Shown here piece after piece: positions 20,379-32,026 of a DNA stretch of 64,000 bases. Each line of letters opens with the position of its first letter. Positions within the stretch are counted from its first letter, which is position 1. Below the pieces are notes generated by a model. That model was not told where the DNA came from, did not search any database, and saw nothing but the letters and a program-made list of their open reading frames with translations. Source of the DNA: Paraconiothyrium sp. Pb-2020 (Eukaryota > Ascomycota > Dothideomycetes > Pleosporales > Didymosphaeriaceae); NCBI GenBank assembly GCA_022419385.1, contig JAJUBI010000008.1, positions 682,001 through 746,000 on the forward strand, written 5' to 3'. The position numbers were made by a program, and so were the translations under genes.

Positions 20379-23300
20379 TTATACACAAACCGGGCACTTG
20401 AGCCTGCCCTGCGTCACTACAGCCGTAGACGCATCCCCCTCTTGCACAGTAGCCTTCTCCAAACACCCTTTATGCCACAGATGCCGACACGCAAATACCA
20501 CCACCGTCCCACTGCGCCCAACGACCCCCTCCTCGACATCGGCCCTCGCACTCTTCCCCTTCCCCTTCGCCCCGTTCTCCTCCGCCACAGTTTCGATTCG
20601 TTTTAACAGTCTATCATTCTCACTCCTCTCCCAGGCTTCCCAAATCGCGCCCCCAGCACCAGGGCCCCATGCTCGCTTGTGGCAGCCTTCACATATTTGT
20701 CCGCGGGGTCGCCATCCGCGCTGGCGTAGCTCATTAATTTCGCGGACGTGCTCGAAACCTTCTTTGTCGAGGAAGCGGTTGGCGAGGCTGAGGATGGTTT
20801 CTTCGAAGGTGTAGGCGGAGAATATTTCCGCGAGGACGGAGCGAAGGTGTGATAGCGATGGCGAGGTAGTAGAGGCCCGGGTGAGGAAGGCGCGCAGTAT
20901 GCGGAGAAAAGATGGGTTGGTCTGAGGCTGGGAGCGACGGGTTGTGAGAGGTGGTCTACTTGGGTGTTTGTGGGTTATTGCCTGGGGCTGTTGCTTTGGG
21001 AGCACGGTGGTGGAGGCCAAGAGGGCGGAAAAGGTTTGTTGTACGGAGGCGCGGAGGGTGGTCGTTATCCTCGCTGTGTCGATGGAATCCGCTTGTGTGG
21101 TCGGCGAAGACGTTAGCGCGGCGTGGAGATCGGTTGTTGCGGCAGAAATGTTCTTGGTCAGCTTGATGACTGAGTCAACAAGATCGAGCCAAAGGAGTTC
21201 GTCAAGTGCGAGGTCTGCTTCTCGGACCTCACCATATGCTGACTTACGTCTGTCGGCAAGACTGTAAGACATACGGTCTGTAGATCGTGTTTGACCCTGA
21301 CACAACCAGATGCCAACTTTGACATATTTCTGGATGTCTTCGAGTAGGTCATGCACCGCTTCTTCGGTGTTGCGTACATCTGGGGTCTCTGATGCTGCGC
21401 TGACCAAGCCCGTCAAGGCAGTCTCAAGGGTACCCAGATGTTTCGCTAGGCGATCCATGGCATCCTTGACGAGTCCATCGCGTGCCATGAGGACGACGGC
21501 AGCGTCCACAACCCCGCTCTTTTCAAGGGCGGGGAGAACCGGCTCTAGCTTCAAATCTCCTGATTTGAGCAGGCTGACGAAATCTGCAACGTGAGTGCTA
21601 TTGAACTTGCACATAAGCTGAACGTACTGCTCAATGAAGCCTGAGGGCAGGTCTTCGCTGATACTGCGCGATTCACCAGTAGCAGGATCTGTTGGCTCAA
21701 TGAGCGCTTTCAAGTACTGATACTGTACGTCGGATTCGTCTTTAAGCGCTTCAAGCACTGGTATAAGCAAGTCCGGAGCGTACTGCTTCAACGTGGTGGC
21801 AGCACGGGCGGGATCAATGTTCACAACGTCTCTGGCGCGGAAGACGATTACATTCTTGACTTCACCGAGTTGCTTCTTAGTAGAGACCTTGCTTGATCGC
21901 AAGCAGTCCATTATGCACCCGAAGACAGCTTCCTTGTCCTCGGTATCGTCCAGATAGGTATCGATCAGCTTCGCGTACTGCTGCGAGCCACGATAAACAG
22001 TCTTGAGCACGCGGTGGAACCCGGCTTTCTCAAAGAGGGGCACGAGTGTTTGGAGGTTCGGAGGATGATAGATGGAGAGGAGATATTCGACAGAAAGCTG
22101 ACAGTCCTCCTTGACGACTTCTGTAGGGTACTCGCAGAGCCCTAGCAGTATCTGGTGTAGCGATGTACCAGGGAGCATTATGTGCTGTGGATATTTGGGT
22201 AGATTTCTAGCGACGAACATGTAAAAATAGACAATGTCTTCGGCATCGAAAACGTCTGGAGTCATGATCCCGAGTAGAATGTTGATGATGTACTGTCTTG
22301 TAGGCGTAAGAGCCGTACTGTGCTTAGCTCCGTTGATATGGGTTCCATTCGCCGCATCTTGCTCTCCGTTCAAGAAATTGTCTTCGAATGCTTCATTCAG
22401 CATGCTCATGAAGCTCGACGCATCGAATTCTAACACAAGCCGCAGATATGGGAATGGTGGTTCCGGACCTTTGTCGGTCCTTATCAAGATTACATCCCCT
22501 GAGCCAGGTGGCCAAGCAAGATTCTTGCCAGAGAAGAGGAACCTGTACATGTCTTTCTTTGCGCTGTGCGCTTGCTCGTCGTCAAGGAAAGCTCCACCGG
22601 GATAGATCCGACCAGTAAAGGTATACGCTAAGTACGGAAAAATTTTCATTGCGGAAGTCATGTAGATATTTTCGGTTTCGTCCACGCTAAAGTCAATGAT
22701 CTTGATGAGCGATAAGATGTTGACAAGAGGTGTGATGAAGTCGCCGATCGCTTGCGTCCAAACGTGTATCAGAGCGTCGTAGAGATTGTATTGCTGACAA
22801 AGAGTGGTGACTTGATTGATGTCGATAGTATCCGTACTCAATCGACATATCATCTCCTCTAAGCGCGCCGCACGCCCAGCCGATGCATAGAACGTTATAA
22901 GGTCCTTGAGTACGTTCGGTGGTACGTCAGTGATTTCTTCATCTATAATGTACGGTTCGAGTGTTTCGAAAAAGACCCTCTCGGCTGAGGCTTCTTCGAA
23001 TGCATCATAGACTTCCTCAAACAAGAAATCGTACTCCCTCATGCTGATTAGGCCGGTGAAACAGATATCTGCGAGGTCTTTCTCTGCCTTCTCGCTTGAC
23101 TCATTGTGTTGACTTTCTCGGGTGAATGTATACTTCAGTGAGGCCGATATCATCTCCAGTAGCTTTTCTTGTACCAACGCGTGTCGTGCGTTATCATCAT
23201 CCGGTAGTCCTACTGTCAGCTTGTCCGCGTCGCCTACATAGTAGGAAGTTGCAAGGCCAATTGCAGCGATAAAGTCGCCATCTTCCATCAGTGCCATAAG

Positions 23301-25190
23301 TCTGTCGGCCCAATTTGACAAAGTGCCGATGGAAATGTCATTCACGCCTAAGAGGAACAATCGACCCTTGTATGTACGAAAGCTCATATAGAAAGCATCC
23401 GCAACCACGCCATGCAACGAGGTGTCTGATTCATCCAGCTGTTCAATGACTGGTCGAAGCTGCCGCGAGAACAGGTCTGAGTGGTATATCTGCTTCTGTA
23501 GGAGGTCAAAAGTATCGGTTGGCCGTAGTGTATTGTCCTCTAAGATGACGAGGCGTTGGCTGATCGTAAGTACGCCAAGTACGGATCTGCTGAGCCATTG
23601 AACGGCAACGATCGCTTCTTCACTTTTCCACCTGCTTCGTGGTCTGAACGAGAGTTCGGTCGGCTTCTCCCTCTCACTGGGTGCAGCCATGATACAGTCC
23701 ACTTCCAGTATCGTCAGGATGTTCGACCAGCAATAAACAAGTTTGGTCTTCGACACAGCCTTGTTCAGATCTTTAGATGGGTTCTTCAGCTTCACTGCGG
23801 GGAACCATGCTAGACATCCGCTTAGCGCACTATGTGGCTCAATCTCCTTGGGTCTGGATGCCTTATGCTGTGTTTGGGCGATGGGAGTGGTGGAGACGAT
23901 GACCAACAAATACGGAGTTAACAACGCCGTCAAACCCATGGTATCCGTTGGCTGCTCCACATTCCCTAGCGGGAGAGGAGAGAAAGCAAGAACAGAGCTA
24001 GGTTTCCGAGGTCTTTCCGACGACTTATCGGATAGTGGGTATCGGCCCAAAATGCGAGTAATCTTCACTGTTCGAGCGATTGCGCCCAGGCCCCGAGTCG
24101 CCAGGTGCGAGAATGACATGCCGCCATCGTCGGCGGAAACAAGTGCTGTATGTCGAGTGCCAAGGAAGCCGATGTGGAGGATGGCAACACCAGAGATGTG
24201 GCCGTCCGACTTTCTATCGTCAAGAGTATTCCGATCTAATGGGGGTATATGCAAGAACGGCTTGGCAGGCCTGGTCAACTCCCAAGTAAAGATATGCCCC
24301 GTGGCATGACCGCCGGCTACCGTAGAGTGGTCGGCGGATATGGCCAAGGCTGTCACTGGACCACATTCAATAGCTGTCGAACATTAGCTTGAAAACCCTC
24401 GGGGAAGCCACTCCTCTATACCTTTTGTTCCTGGCCCCATTATCGACTTCAAAACTTGTTGATAGTCGAACACGAGGATATAGCCCTTGGATGTCCCAAC
24501 AACCAAGGAAGCAGCAACTGCCAAACAAGTGGGGCGGCCAAAGTTGCGCTTTCCCACCTCGGAGAACACCTGCCCGGTTATCTTCTTCAGCTTGGTCCAT
24601 CGAACGACCTCCCACGGCGATTGGGGCGTGTCCACTTCATCTTGTTGCGGCTGGAAGAGGAAGTTGCTTGATAACGAGGATTGTCTCGAGTGCGCTGACA
24701 AAAAGATGGGGCTAGACACGGCGCGTGGTGAAGCTAACGGCGAGGGTGATAGACGCGCAGAGAAGCGTCGCTCGAAAGGCTGCAAAGAGGTCGGACGATG
24801 GGGTCGCAGAGAGCTGTGCGAAGCGGGGACGCTGCTACCGGGAGAGGAGAGCATCGAGCCCTGGATCGACGGGGTATCATCGGGGGTAGATGTCGACTCC
24901 GGACTTTTTGGACGCTGCAACGCCTGCCATATGGGAAGTTCTGAGGTAGACTCGTCATCTTCCGTCTCGCCCTGGCTCCTTCGTCCTGTAGCAAAAGTCA
25001 TGTTATTGCCCCCGCTTGCGATCGATGCGAGCTCCTCTATGTCTTCATCCTCGCCGTACGTCGCCTGCCCATCCTTTCTCAAGTATTTCCCAGTCCCCGG
25101 TGGTAGAGCCGTGGGCGGTGTACCAAGGTCTACCTCGTCGGCGCCGTCATGGTGAGCGCTCGCCTGGCTCTCTCCCGAATCTGAGCTCAT
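20379..25190 (-). CDS. VPS8: VPS8, CORVET tethering complex subunit
   Basis: Two exons, complement of 20379-24373 and 24422-25190, give 1587 residues with one phase 1 intron of 48 nt (GTATAG..GACAG). The first 190 residues are acidic, Ser/Pro-rich and probably disordered. A beta-propeller follows (CLAVAASLVVGTSKGYILVFD; TALAISADHSTVAGGHATG), then a long alpha-solenoid typical of Vps subunits. The extreme C-terminus is a RING-like zinc domain: CEGCHKRAWG, then FACRHLWHKGC, then CPVC one residue from the stop. VPS8 is a membrane tether on early endosomes that acts with Vps3 and the class C core, binding the Rab5 homologue. Identification rests on the domain order and length together. It is divergently transcribed from the GPALPP gene across 436 bp. 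The N-terminal extension is the least certain part. Confidence 0.92.
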
Positions 25191-25626
25191 GAGGCTCGTC
25201 GACCGTGGAGCATCGCTTCAGTCGCGCATATACAATCGAATCCCAACTGCCTACAAGCTTTTGTGATCCGCCCCTTCTACCACATGCCCTTCTCGATTTG
25301 GCGATTTGTAAGTAGCTGGGGCGCTTGTCGGTCGCGACGCGCGGTGGGTGCCTGGAAGTTTGTTGATCAGCTCTCGGACCCCGCGGCGTTACGATTTAAC
25401 AATTGAAAGGGTATATAGTTGTAGCTTTCGATTTCATGCGACCGACCAAGAGACTGCCAAACAACCTTCGCAGGTGTTCGCAGCAATACAGCAGGCGCGA
25501 GTTGAGCTCTCGAACCCACCTGCGGTTCGTCGATCCCACCGCCGAGGCCCAAGCGTCAAAGCTCCCAACGTCACTTCTCAAACATTACAACCTTCTCAGC
25601 GCAAGATCACACTCCAACCCACCGCA
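25191..25626. other. Divergent promoter, VPS8 and GPALPP genes
   Basis: The 436 bp between the two start codons should hold both promoters. The plus-strand frame continues upstream of 25627 to 25348, but that part has little protein-like character and lies in the expected leader. Confidence 0.5.
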
Positions 25627-26517
25627 ATGCCAATCGGACCCTCGTTACCGCCACACATAGCAAAGCGCGCTCGCGAAGATGACGAGGACCACCGGTCTGC
25701 GAGCCCAGAGTCCGGCGAGAAGCGCCGCAGAGTGCTAGGTCCAGCTCCTCCGCCAGGCCGGTCGCGATCCGATGGCGAAGATAGCGATGTAGGTCCTGCA
25801 CCTCCGCCGGCCTCGAAGCCAGCACGTGTGCTGGGGCCAGCGCCTCCACCAGCGCCTCTCGATGAGCGACCACCAAACCCGCCATCAGACGACTCGGACA
25901 GCAGCGACGACGACTTTGGACCTGCCCCACCCCCGGCTGGCGCCTCTTCAGCCTCGTACAATGATCAACAAAACTCGCAGGCTACTGCATCGGCTTTCGA
26001 CACCGATCCGCAGTACAGCGAGGAGAACAAGAAGGTGCAACGCGATTCGTGGATGACGATGCCACCCACCCAGGATGATCTATCACGCATGGATCCGACA
26101 AAGATGCGGGCCCGCAAATTCAACACAGGCAAGAGCGCGGGCGGCGGTGGTGGAAGTGGCATGGATATATGGACCGAGACGCCAGAGCAGAAGTTGAAAC
26201 GGTTGCAGGACGAAGCCATGGGTATATCAGCCCACTCGAATTCCTCAGCATCTAAGAAAGAGTTGCGTCGAAATCGCGAAGAGGAAGAAAAGGCACGGAA
26301 GCTGAGAGAGAAGATTGATGGATCACGCGGCAAAAGTCTAGTCGAGCAGCACCAGGCGAAGGGCGGCAAAGAAAAGGAAGACGACCCAAGCAAGCGCGTC
26401 TTCGACTACGAAAAGGACATGTCTTTGGGCATGAAGGTGTCGCACAAACAGAAGCGTGAAATGCTCAATAAGGCGAAGGGCTTCGGTGATCGATTTTCAA
26501 GCGGCAGCTATCTCTAA
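25627..26517 (+). CDS. GPALPP-motif protein with DUF3752 domain
   Basis: A single exon of 296 residues starting MPIGPSLPPHIAKR. An opening GPSLPP motif is followed by four GPAPPP repeats (LGPAPPPG, VGPAPPPA, LGPAPPPA, FGPAPPPA) separated by acidic Ser/Asp linkers. The C-terminal half, from about residue 140, is the DUF3752 domain: SWMTMPPTQ, then a basic linker, then a charged helix with SLVEQHQ and the closing block FDYEKDMSLGMKV and GFGDRFSSGSYL. This matches the animal GPALPP1/fungal DUF3752 family, whose molecular role is unknown; the charge pattern suggests a nuclear protein. The start at 25627 was chosen because the repeat motif begins there in relatives. No introns. Confidence 0.88.
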   Translation: MPIGPSLPPHIAKRAREDDEDHRSASPESGEKRRRVLGPAPPPGRSRSDGEDSDVGPAPPPASKPARVLGPAPPPAPLDERPPNPPSDDSDSSDDDFGPAPPPAGASSASYNDQQNSQATASAFDTDPQYSEENKKVQRDSWMTMPPTQDDLSRMDPTKMRARKFNTGKSAGGGGGSGMDIWTETPEQKLKRLQDEAMGISAHSNSSASKKELRRNREEEEKARKLREKIDGSRGKSLVEQHQAKGGKEKEDDPSKRVFDYEKDMSLGMKVSHKQKREMLNKAKGFGDRFSSGSYL

Positions 26518-27669
26518 TTATCGGCCTAGTCTCTAAGGAATGCATGTTATTCACGCGGACAGTTTTACTTTGCCGTATCATCGCTAAAATGGCGTTCAAC
26601 CTTTCAAGGTGGGATGCGACTATACGTCAAAGACGTAGCCAAATGGAGCTCAGTCCCGTTCTCGGCTGGCTGAAACTTATACAGAAGGACACCATACATA
26701 TGAAGGACCATCCTCCGTAGACCACCCTGTCGCACCGCTCGGACCGCGTTTCAAAAGCACACAACCGTTCCGACCACTACTCCAGGCCGCCAGGTTCTCG
26801 CAAATTGTGAAAGCACTCGCTATTCACACTATCCATCACTTTACCTTTGCATATGCACAGCCCTCGGCCACTCCGATCACTCCAGTCCCCTCGGCGCTTC
26901 ATCTCTTGAATCAACGGCAACCGCAGATTTGACGCCCGGCGACATGCGGCCGACTCTCTCGAGATTGCTGTGTCCTTTGTTATGGTGGCTTTTATAAGCC
27001 GATGGTTCAACAATTGAGCAAACGGCCGTCTCTCCCATCCATGAGAAAGATGGATTACTTTCAACGCGGCGCCCTGACTTTTCACCCCCTAGTATGTACC
27101 TAGACAACCTATAAATAATCAAAAAGTCGGCCGAGAGCGAGTAGAAGAGGTCGTCGCTATGAGGTTTATGACGCCGTGCTCACTCCTAATTGGAAAATGG
27201 AAGGGCTTTGATGGAAACGCAATTGAAAGGGTAGGCGAGCTATAAGGTATAGGGGTCTTAGTATAGAGGCCTTATCAATCAGACAGTAGAACACAGTGTG
27301 CATGAGATCTGCGGTAAAATCGGACGCGGGAGTTGGAGCCGTTACACGGGGATGCGTGTAAGGCGAAGTGAAGCAAATTCCACTCATGTTTGTGCTTCAC
27401 CCAACACTGTACGCAGCAGCAATCGGAATACTTCTAATGTTTAAAACAAACAGCCCTCAACACGCTGCTGCGTTATCCATCCCCTGTTCTGTTATACACG
27501 CGTCTGCTTCAATCAATCGCATTCCAAGGACTGATTGACAGAGCTGACATTACATAGTCAACTGACAATATACGACTTCAGGAAAACGACCGTCACCTAC
27601 TGCGACCAGTCGGCAACAACGCAGATCCGTCCCCCCCACCGACCGGAAAACTGCACATACGCCGTTGAC
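26518..27669. other. Intergenic region
   Basis: About 1.15 kb without a credible gene. In the frame of the next gene there are 45 open codons before 27670 but no ATG, so they were left out. Confidence 0.4.
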
Positions 27670-28293
27670 ATGTTGGTCATTGACATGATCAGGCACACAA
27701 TGACCTGCATGGCGTGGATGGCAATTGCTTGCATAGGATTGACTCTCCTATCGGGTTGCCTCTCAGATGCCCTCCGGACCATGATCCCAGCTGCGTGTTA
27801 CCTTGCCTTTGTCACAACTGGGATGATCCCAGGATTAGTGCTTCTTCACCCTGCCTGTGACAACCTTTGGCATTTCCTACAACCCCCGCAACTATTCGGC
27901 TTCCCGCTTCTCTCCATAACCATTGGCCTTGTATTACCCATGGCCAACGACGGCATCATCAACAAAGTCGATTACCTGTTGACAGTTTCTACATCTTGGT
28001 ACGGTCCGCTTCTCGTCAATCGCCGACACGGCTCGCCTTCACAGAGGATTTCGGTCGATGCCCGAATGGTATCCGGGTCTTTGGTATGCATCTTCGAAGT
28101 CATGGGAACGTTATTCTTCATGATGTGGTTGGACGCTGATCATAAACGGCGACAGGACCATGCTCTCCGCAGGTACAATCGAGCGAACCAGGTGGCACGT
28201 CCAAGGTTCACTCGCGCGCAGGTGGAGAAATTGTGGGAGGACGGCGACTTTGGGGCGGTGTTGGGCCCTGATGGCATTTCCCAACCGCGTTGA
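27670..28293 (+). CDS. Hypothetical membrane protein with four or more helices
   Basis: A single exon of 207 residues beginning MLVIDMIRHTM. Hydrophobic segments are visible at about residues 12-28 (MAWMAIACIGLTLLSGC), 37-55 (ACYLAFVTTGMIPGLVLLH), 70-90 (LFGFPLLSITIGLVLPM) and 137-155 (GSLVCIFEVMGTLFFMMWL), then a basic cytoplasmic tail (DADHKRRQDHALRRYNR) and an end containing EKLWEDGDFGAVLG. I cannot name the family. A longer N-terminus would need a missed 5' exon, because the frame stays open upstream without an ATG. Confidence 0.6.
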   Translation: MLVIDMIRHTMTCMAWMAIACIGLTLLSGCLSDALRTMIPAACYLAFVTTGMIPGLVLLHPACDNLWHFLQPPQLFGFPLLSITIGLVLPMANDGIINKVDYLLTVSTSWYGPLLVNRRHGSPSQRISVDARMVSGSLVCIFEVMGTLFFMMWLDADHKRRQDHALRRYNRANQVARPRFTRAQVEKLWEDGDFGAVLGPDGISQPR

Positions 28294-29894
28294 GGAGGGA
28301 GCGGAGCGGGACGTGACATGGAAGGTATCGACAGCAGATTTGAACACCGCATTGCCCAGCCGGGGCTTACGCAAGGTAGCAGCCTCTTGTGTGGGCATGA
28401 TAGAGGGACGAAGCTAGCAATGGCGTATAGGCTTCTCGTCTGATGGCAGAAACGTGAATGCAATCTCACGGTATTGCGGATGAAAGAAGCGAGTACAAAC
28501 GACGTCATCAGTCTACTGAGTGTTTCAGAGTGCCTCAGAAGGAAGCGAGTACCCAGAGGCCTAATCAGATTTGTCGAGTGATCAATGACTTGTGCAAGCA
28601 TATCGAAGCACAAGGTGGACCCTGACGATCCACAAATGATCTCAAAACCTGACCCGGGCTGGGCCAACACTGAACCATATCGAGTCAGGCGATCGAAAAC
28701 CGATGATGCCGACGGCGCAAGCGTCTGTTACATTCAGACGCTAATAGTACCCTACGAATCCATGCTTTGTGTCGTTCAAGTATGTTTTAGATCATAGTGC
28801 TGAGTCACGGCTTGTCACTCGTTTCGATGGCATTGGGACTCCTTCAGCTTTATCTACTCTCAATCTTACTCCACAACATTCTACCTTGGGCCAGTATATG
28901 CACGAGACTATCCAGTCATTCCGAATGAATCAAATCTCGAATCGGTGCATCCTCGTCATGCGACAAGGCCTGACCGACCACAAGAGCAACACACGGAACC
29001 TGCGGACGTTGAGTTAAACCGGTGTGAGGCACGATGAAGAGATTGTAGACATTCCTTGTACACGAAGTCCATCACAACGTTTTCGGGTATGGAAGTGATT
29101 GCTTGAGTCTCTTGCTTAAGAATTGATCTCAAACTCCGCGAGCGTAGACGGTGACGCTGCGGCGATTGTCTGTGAACTTCAGTAGGTCTCTATCGGCATC
29201 AAGATCACTTGCTGTTAGGCAACGTTCGTAGGGAGAAGCTGTTGATGTGACTCCCTGTCTTGTTGAGTGGTGATGCCTATTATGAAGTCGTGAATCGTGA
29301 AGGGGACTTTAGAAGGCGAATAATGGAAAATAAACATGAACAAAGGTTAATCTATTGGAGTAACACCACTTCGGCACTTGCCCTAAACAAGGCGACTAGC
29401 GCAAAACTAGCTTAGCGCACTCCAACCCACTGACAAAAACGCAGAGAACCCAACTAAGAATGCCATCCATAAGCTGTCAAAAACACAGGATATTCGGGAA
29501 AAGTGAAAAAGCCCAGTTCCTGATGCTTTAAGTTGCAGACAATAGGGTGAGGTTTCACATCCTTCTCTAGGTAAACAGGGTGGAGCACGTGCTGACAATT
29601 GTCGTGGTGAGGGGACTACTGCGTATCCAAGCCGGCTTCTGATGTTGCGATGTTGAATTTGGAAGCCACGAAAGAAGCATGCCCGCGTCAGACAATTCAG
29701 GCTTGTTATAGTAGAAGCCGCCATGCTCAAAGGCAAGTTGTCGATAAGGAGCGCAATAGTGATTATCCTGTAGGTCTTTCCTAATGAAAGAATCCCACCT
29801 ACCAATCGTCATCCTCCAAGTCTATCGTCAGCAGAGGGGTCGCACTTCGCGATGTTGCGTTAGTATGTGTCTCATCCGTCGATCAGAGAGGAAC
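28294..29894. other. Long intergenic region
   Basis: A 176-codon minus-strand frame over 28140-28670 and others at 29400-29810 are open but lack coherent domain character. One minus-strand stretch at about 29660-29812 (NHYCAPYRQLAFEHGGFYY) looks mildly coding and may be a fragment; it has no supporting start or splice context. Confidence 0.3.
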
Positions 29895-30861
29895 CTACAG
29901 GGCAGCGAACACGAGGTCGCGTTGGAAAATGACGTCGACGTTTCGGCCCGCGATTTCCTTAAGAGACGCCTTGATCAAGTGACCGCAAGCATCTTCCGAA
30001 TCTCCGATAAGCTTTGTCAGAGCGTCCGCGAGATGTTTGGGTTTGCCGCAATAACACCGAGCAAGAGTCGTATAAATGCAGACCTGACGGAGCGCTGGGA
30101 AGTCATCGAAGTTCCCAGGCTGTCTCCACCATTCAGGAAACAGGTGTTTGGACAGTGGTTCTAGATCCTCGGTATACTGAAGGTAAGCGTGCCAATGCAC
30201 GGAGGTCGAAAAGTGGATCCGGGTGATGCTCTGCTGCGCAGCAACGGGGAGCAGGCTGACCCATCCTCGCAGCTGCTGAGGGTCGTGGGCCTGGAAAGTG
30301 TTCATCTTGAACGGCATCAAGGCGGTTTCTACGTACACTTGACGCGACACCAGAAGAAGAGCGAGGTAGGCCGTCTTCTTCCGCTCGATCTTCCCTAGCA
30401 GCATATCCCCGCCGGGAGAGATCTTAAATGTCTCGTCTCCTAGTGTATACTCATAGATGGTGGATCTAATTTCGGGCGGAAGTTGTAGGAAGGGTGAGAG
30501 GGCCTGGTTCTCCTGCGCTCTATCTTCTATTAGCTTTGGTCTTGCATGCAATGAATCCAAACGAGTAGCATATGTGTCACTCTATGACCTGCACTAATCG
30601 AACGCATACGCCGCTCAAAAGGCCATGCTCGAATCCCGCCTGGTCCAATATTGGATGGTGTATCTACGGACAGCGAGATATACCCAGCCGCAACACTTAC
30701 TTCTTGAAGAACTTGCCCTTCTTGCGATCCACGTCCAACAGCCCGTTGGGGAGGAATCTAACGCGCGGGTACGTCTTTGCGAATCGGGAACCACCCGCTG
30801 TCGCTGTCACCGTGGGCGGCACCACCGTGGGCAATCCTGCGCTCGTCGAGTTGTTGGTCAT
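29895..30861 (-). CDS. LPxEIRxxIY (DUF7730/F-box-like) protein
   Basis: The main exon, complement of 29895-30579, holds FLQLPPEIRSTIYEYTLG, the F-box-like signature of a family that is highly multiplied in Pleosporales, followed by LLVSRQVYVETALMPFKMN, the second conserved block. No ATG precedes it in frame, so I propose a first exon at 30701-30861 (starts MTNNSTSAG, ends KKGKFFK) joined by a GTAAGT donor and a weak GAG acceptor at 30580-30581; this gives 281 residues in phase. Alternatively the upstream 54-codon frame is a separate small gene ending at TAA 30697. Function is unknown; the motif suggests protein-protein contacts. It is the intact comparator for the broken locus at 32.0-32.9 kb. 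Confidence 0.65.
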
Positions 30862-31651
30862 GGTAAATTCTGGAGAGTTTCTCGTAACCGGAATAGCTCG
30901 TAGTATTCGCGCTTAGCCGTGGCAGTGACAACGCGATAGATAGGGCGGCAGGTCCAGAACGGGGTTGTGTCTGGCACGTATGCAAGGTCTTGCGGACGAT
31001 GAGATCTGTTGGGTGTGGTTTACGTGTAAGGTAGATGCGGCAGGGCGCGTTGTGGATTTAATGGGGTGCGCGAAGGTGCGGTGGGACAAGTGAAACCAGT
31101 GGCAGGCACACGAGCCAGTCTCAACAGGTCCCTGGGTAAGACAACGGGTATGTGCACGTGGCACACTCACACGTGCGCCTCAATTGACTTACATCACTGC
31201 CTGAATGAAGCACCTGCCTCTCTTTAGTTTCTTAGGTACTGCAGGCACTTACCCGTTTGCGCTAGAACCGGGTGGCGCTACCTTCGCTGAGTCTATACGG
31301 CTCACGCACTGGTCAACGAATAATGCAAACGTTCGATACTTTCGATCACCACACTGACATCTTGAGACAGTGCTTTGATCTCACCGCAAATAGGGCTACC
31401 TGATCTTTCAAACGGAACTCCGAGGGGCATACCGGGGACTGACATGCAGAGAAGCTGAGCCATCGTATGTCGAATTCGAGAATGCCAAACAAAAGCTCTC
31501 GGGTTCAAATTAGGATATGTAATTTCACCCACCATCAATTGATAATAATATGCGGACGATATTCTCGAGACTGCGACTCCGGCCTACAATCAAGTCTTGA
31601 TTGCATCTACAGGTTGCACAGGAACAACCGCAACCGCTAGCGTCTGCCACA
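30862..31651. other. Intergenic region
   Basis: No coding-like frame of note; small open frames on both strands have no start, splice or domain support. Confidence 0.35.
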
Positions 31652-32008
31652 TCAATCAACGGCAGAAAGGGTGAGATCCGTGGCCAGACGAAGAAGGTGC
31701 TGAATTCCAATTCCTTGAGACATGTCAAATCCACCGTTAAAGATCGTAAACTCATTAAGGAAACGCTCGTCATACTATGATACAGATATCACTCTAAGAT
31801 GAGCGTGGCCTCGATTGTCGACTGCAAACGAGCAAATCACCAAACTGTTCTTTCCAAGCAAATTTAACCGGTCGTGATTCAATGATGCTGCCAGGAGAAA
31901 GCTGTCCGACCCAATCATACGTTCGCACAGAAGCACAGATGGTAGCTTATTGACGATGCAGGAGCCAGCGGTCCGCACCGGAAGTCGCCAGACGTGATCT
32001 CCGTGTCA
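31652..32008 (-). pseudogene. Decayed frame of unknown family with an in-frame TAG
   Basis: A single frame stays coding-like from about 32008 (GDHVWRLPVRTAG) through MIGSDSFLLAASLNHDR and RGHAHLRVISVS, meets TAG at 31777-31775, and then continues in the same frame as YDERFLNEFTIFNGG...ATDLTLSAVD to a TGA at 31654-31652. Codon choice on both sides is alike, so a single nonsense change in a once longer gene is the simple reading. No start codon is present. Family not recognised. It lies directly downstream of another broken locus on the same strand. Confidence 0.45.
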
Positions 32009-32026
32009 GTAACTTTTCGAATTGTA

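Noticed and set aside
27535..27669. Upstream extension of the four-helix membrane protein
   Set aside because: It begins at a TTG and has no ATG; coding character drops before 27670.
28140..28670. A 176-codon minus-strand open frame opposite the end of the membrane protein
   Set aside because: Low coding character and it is antisense to a better frame for part of its length.
29660..29812. A mildly coding minus-strand fragment (NHYCAPYRQL...)
   Set aside because: No start, splice sites or domain; too short to support as a gene.
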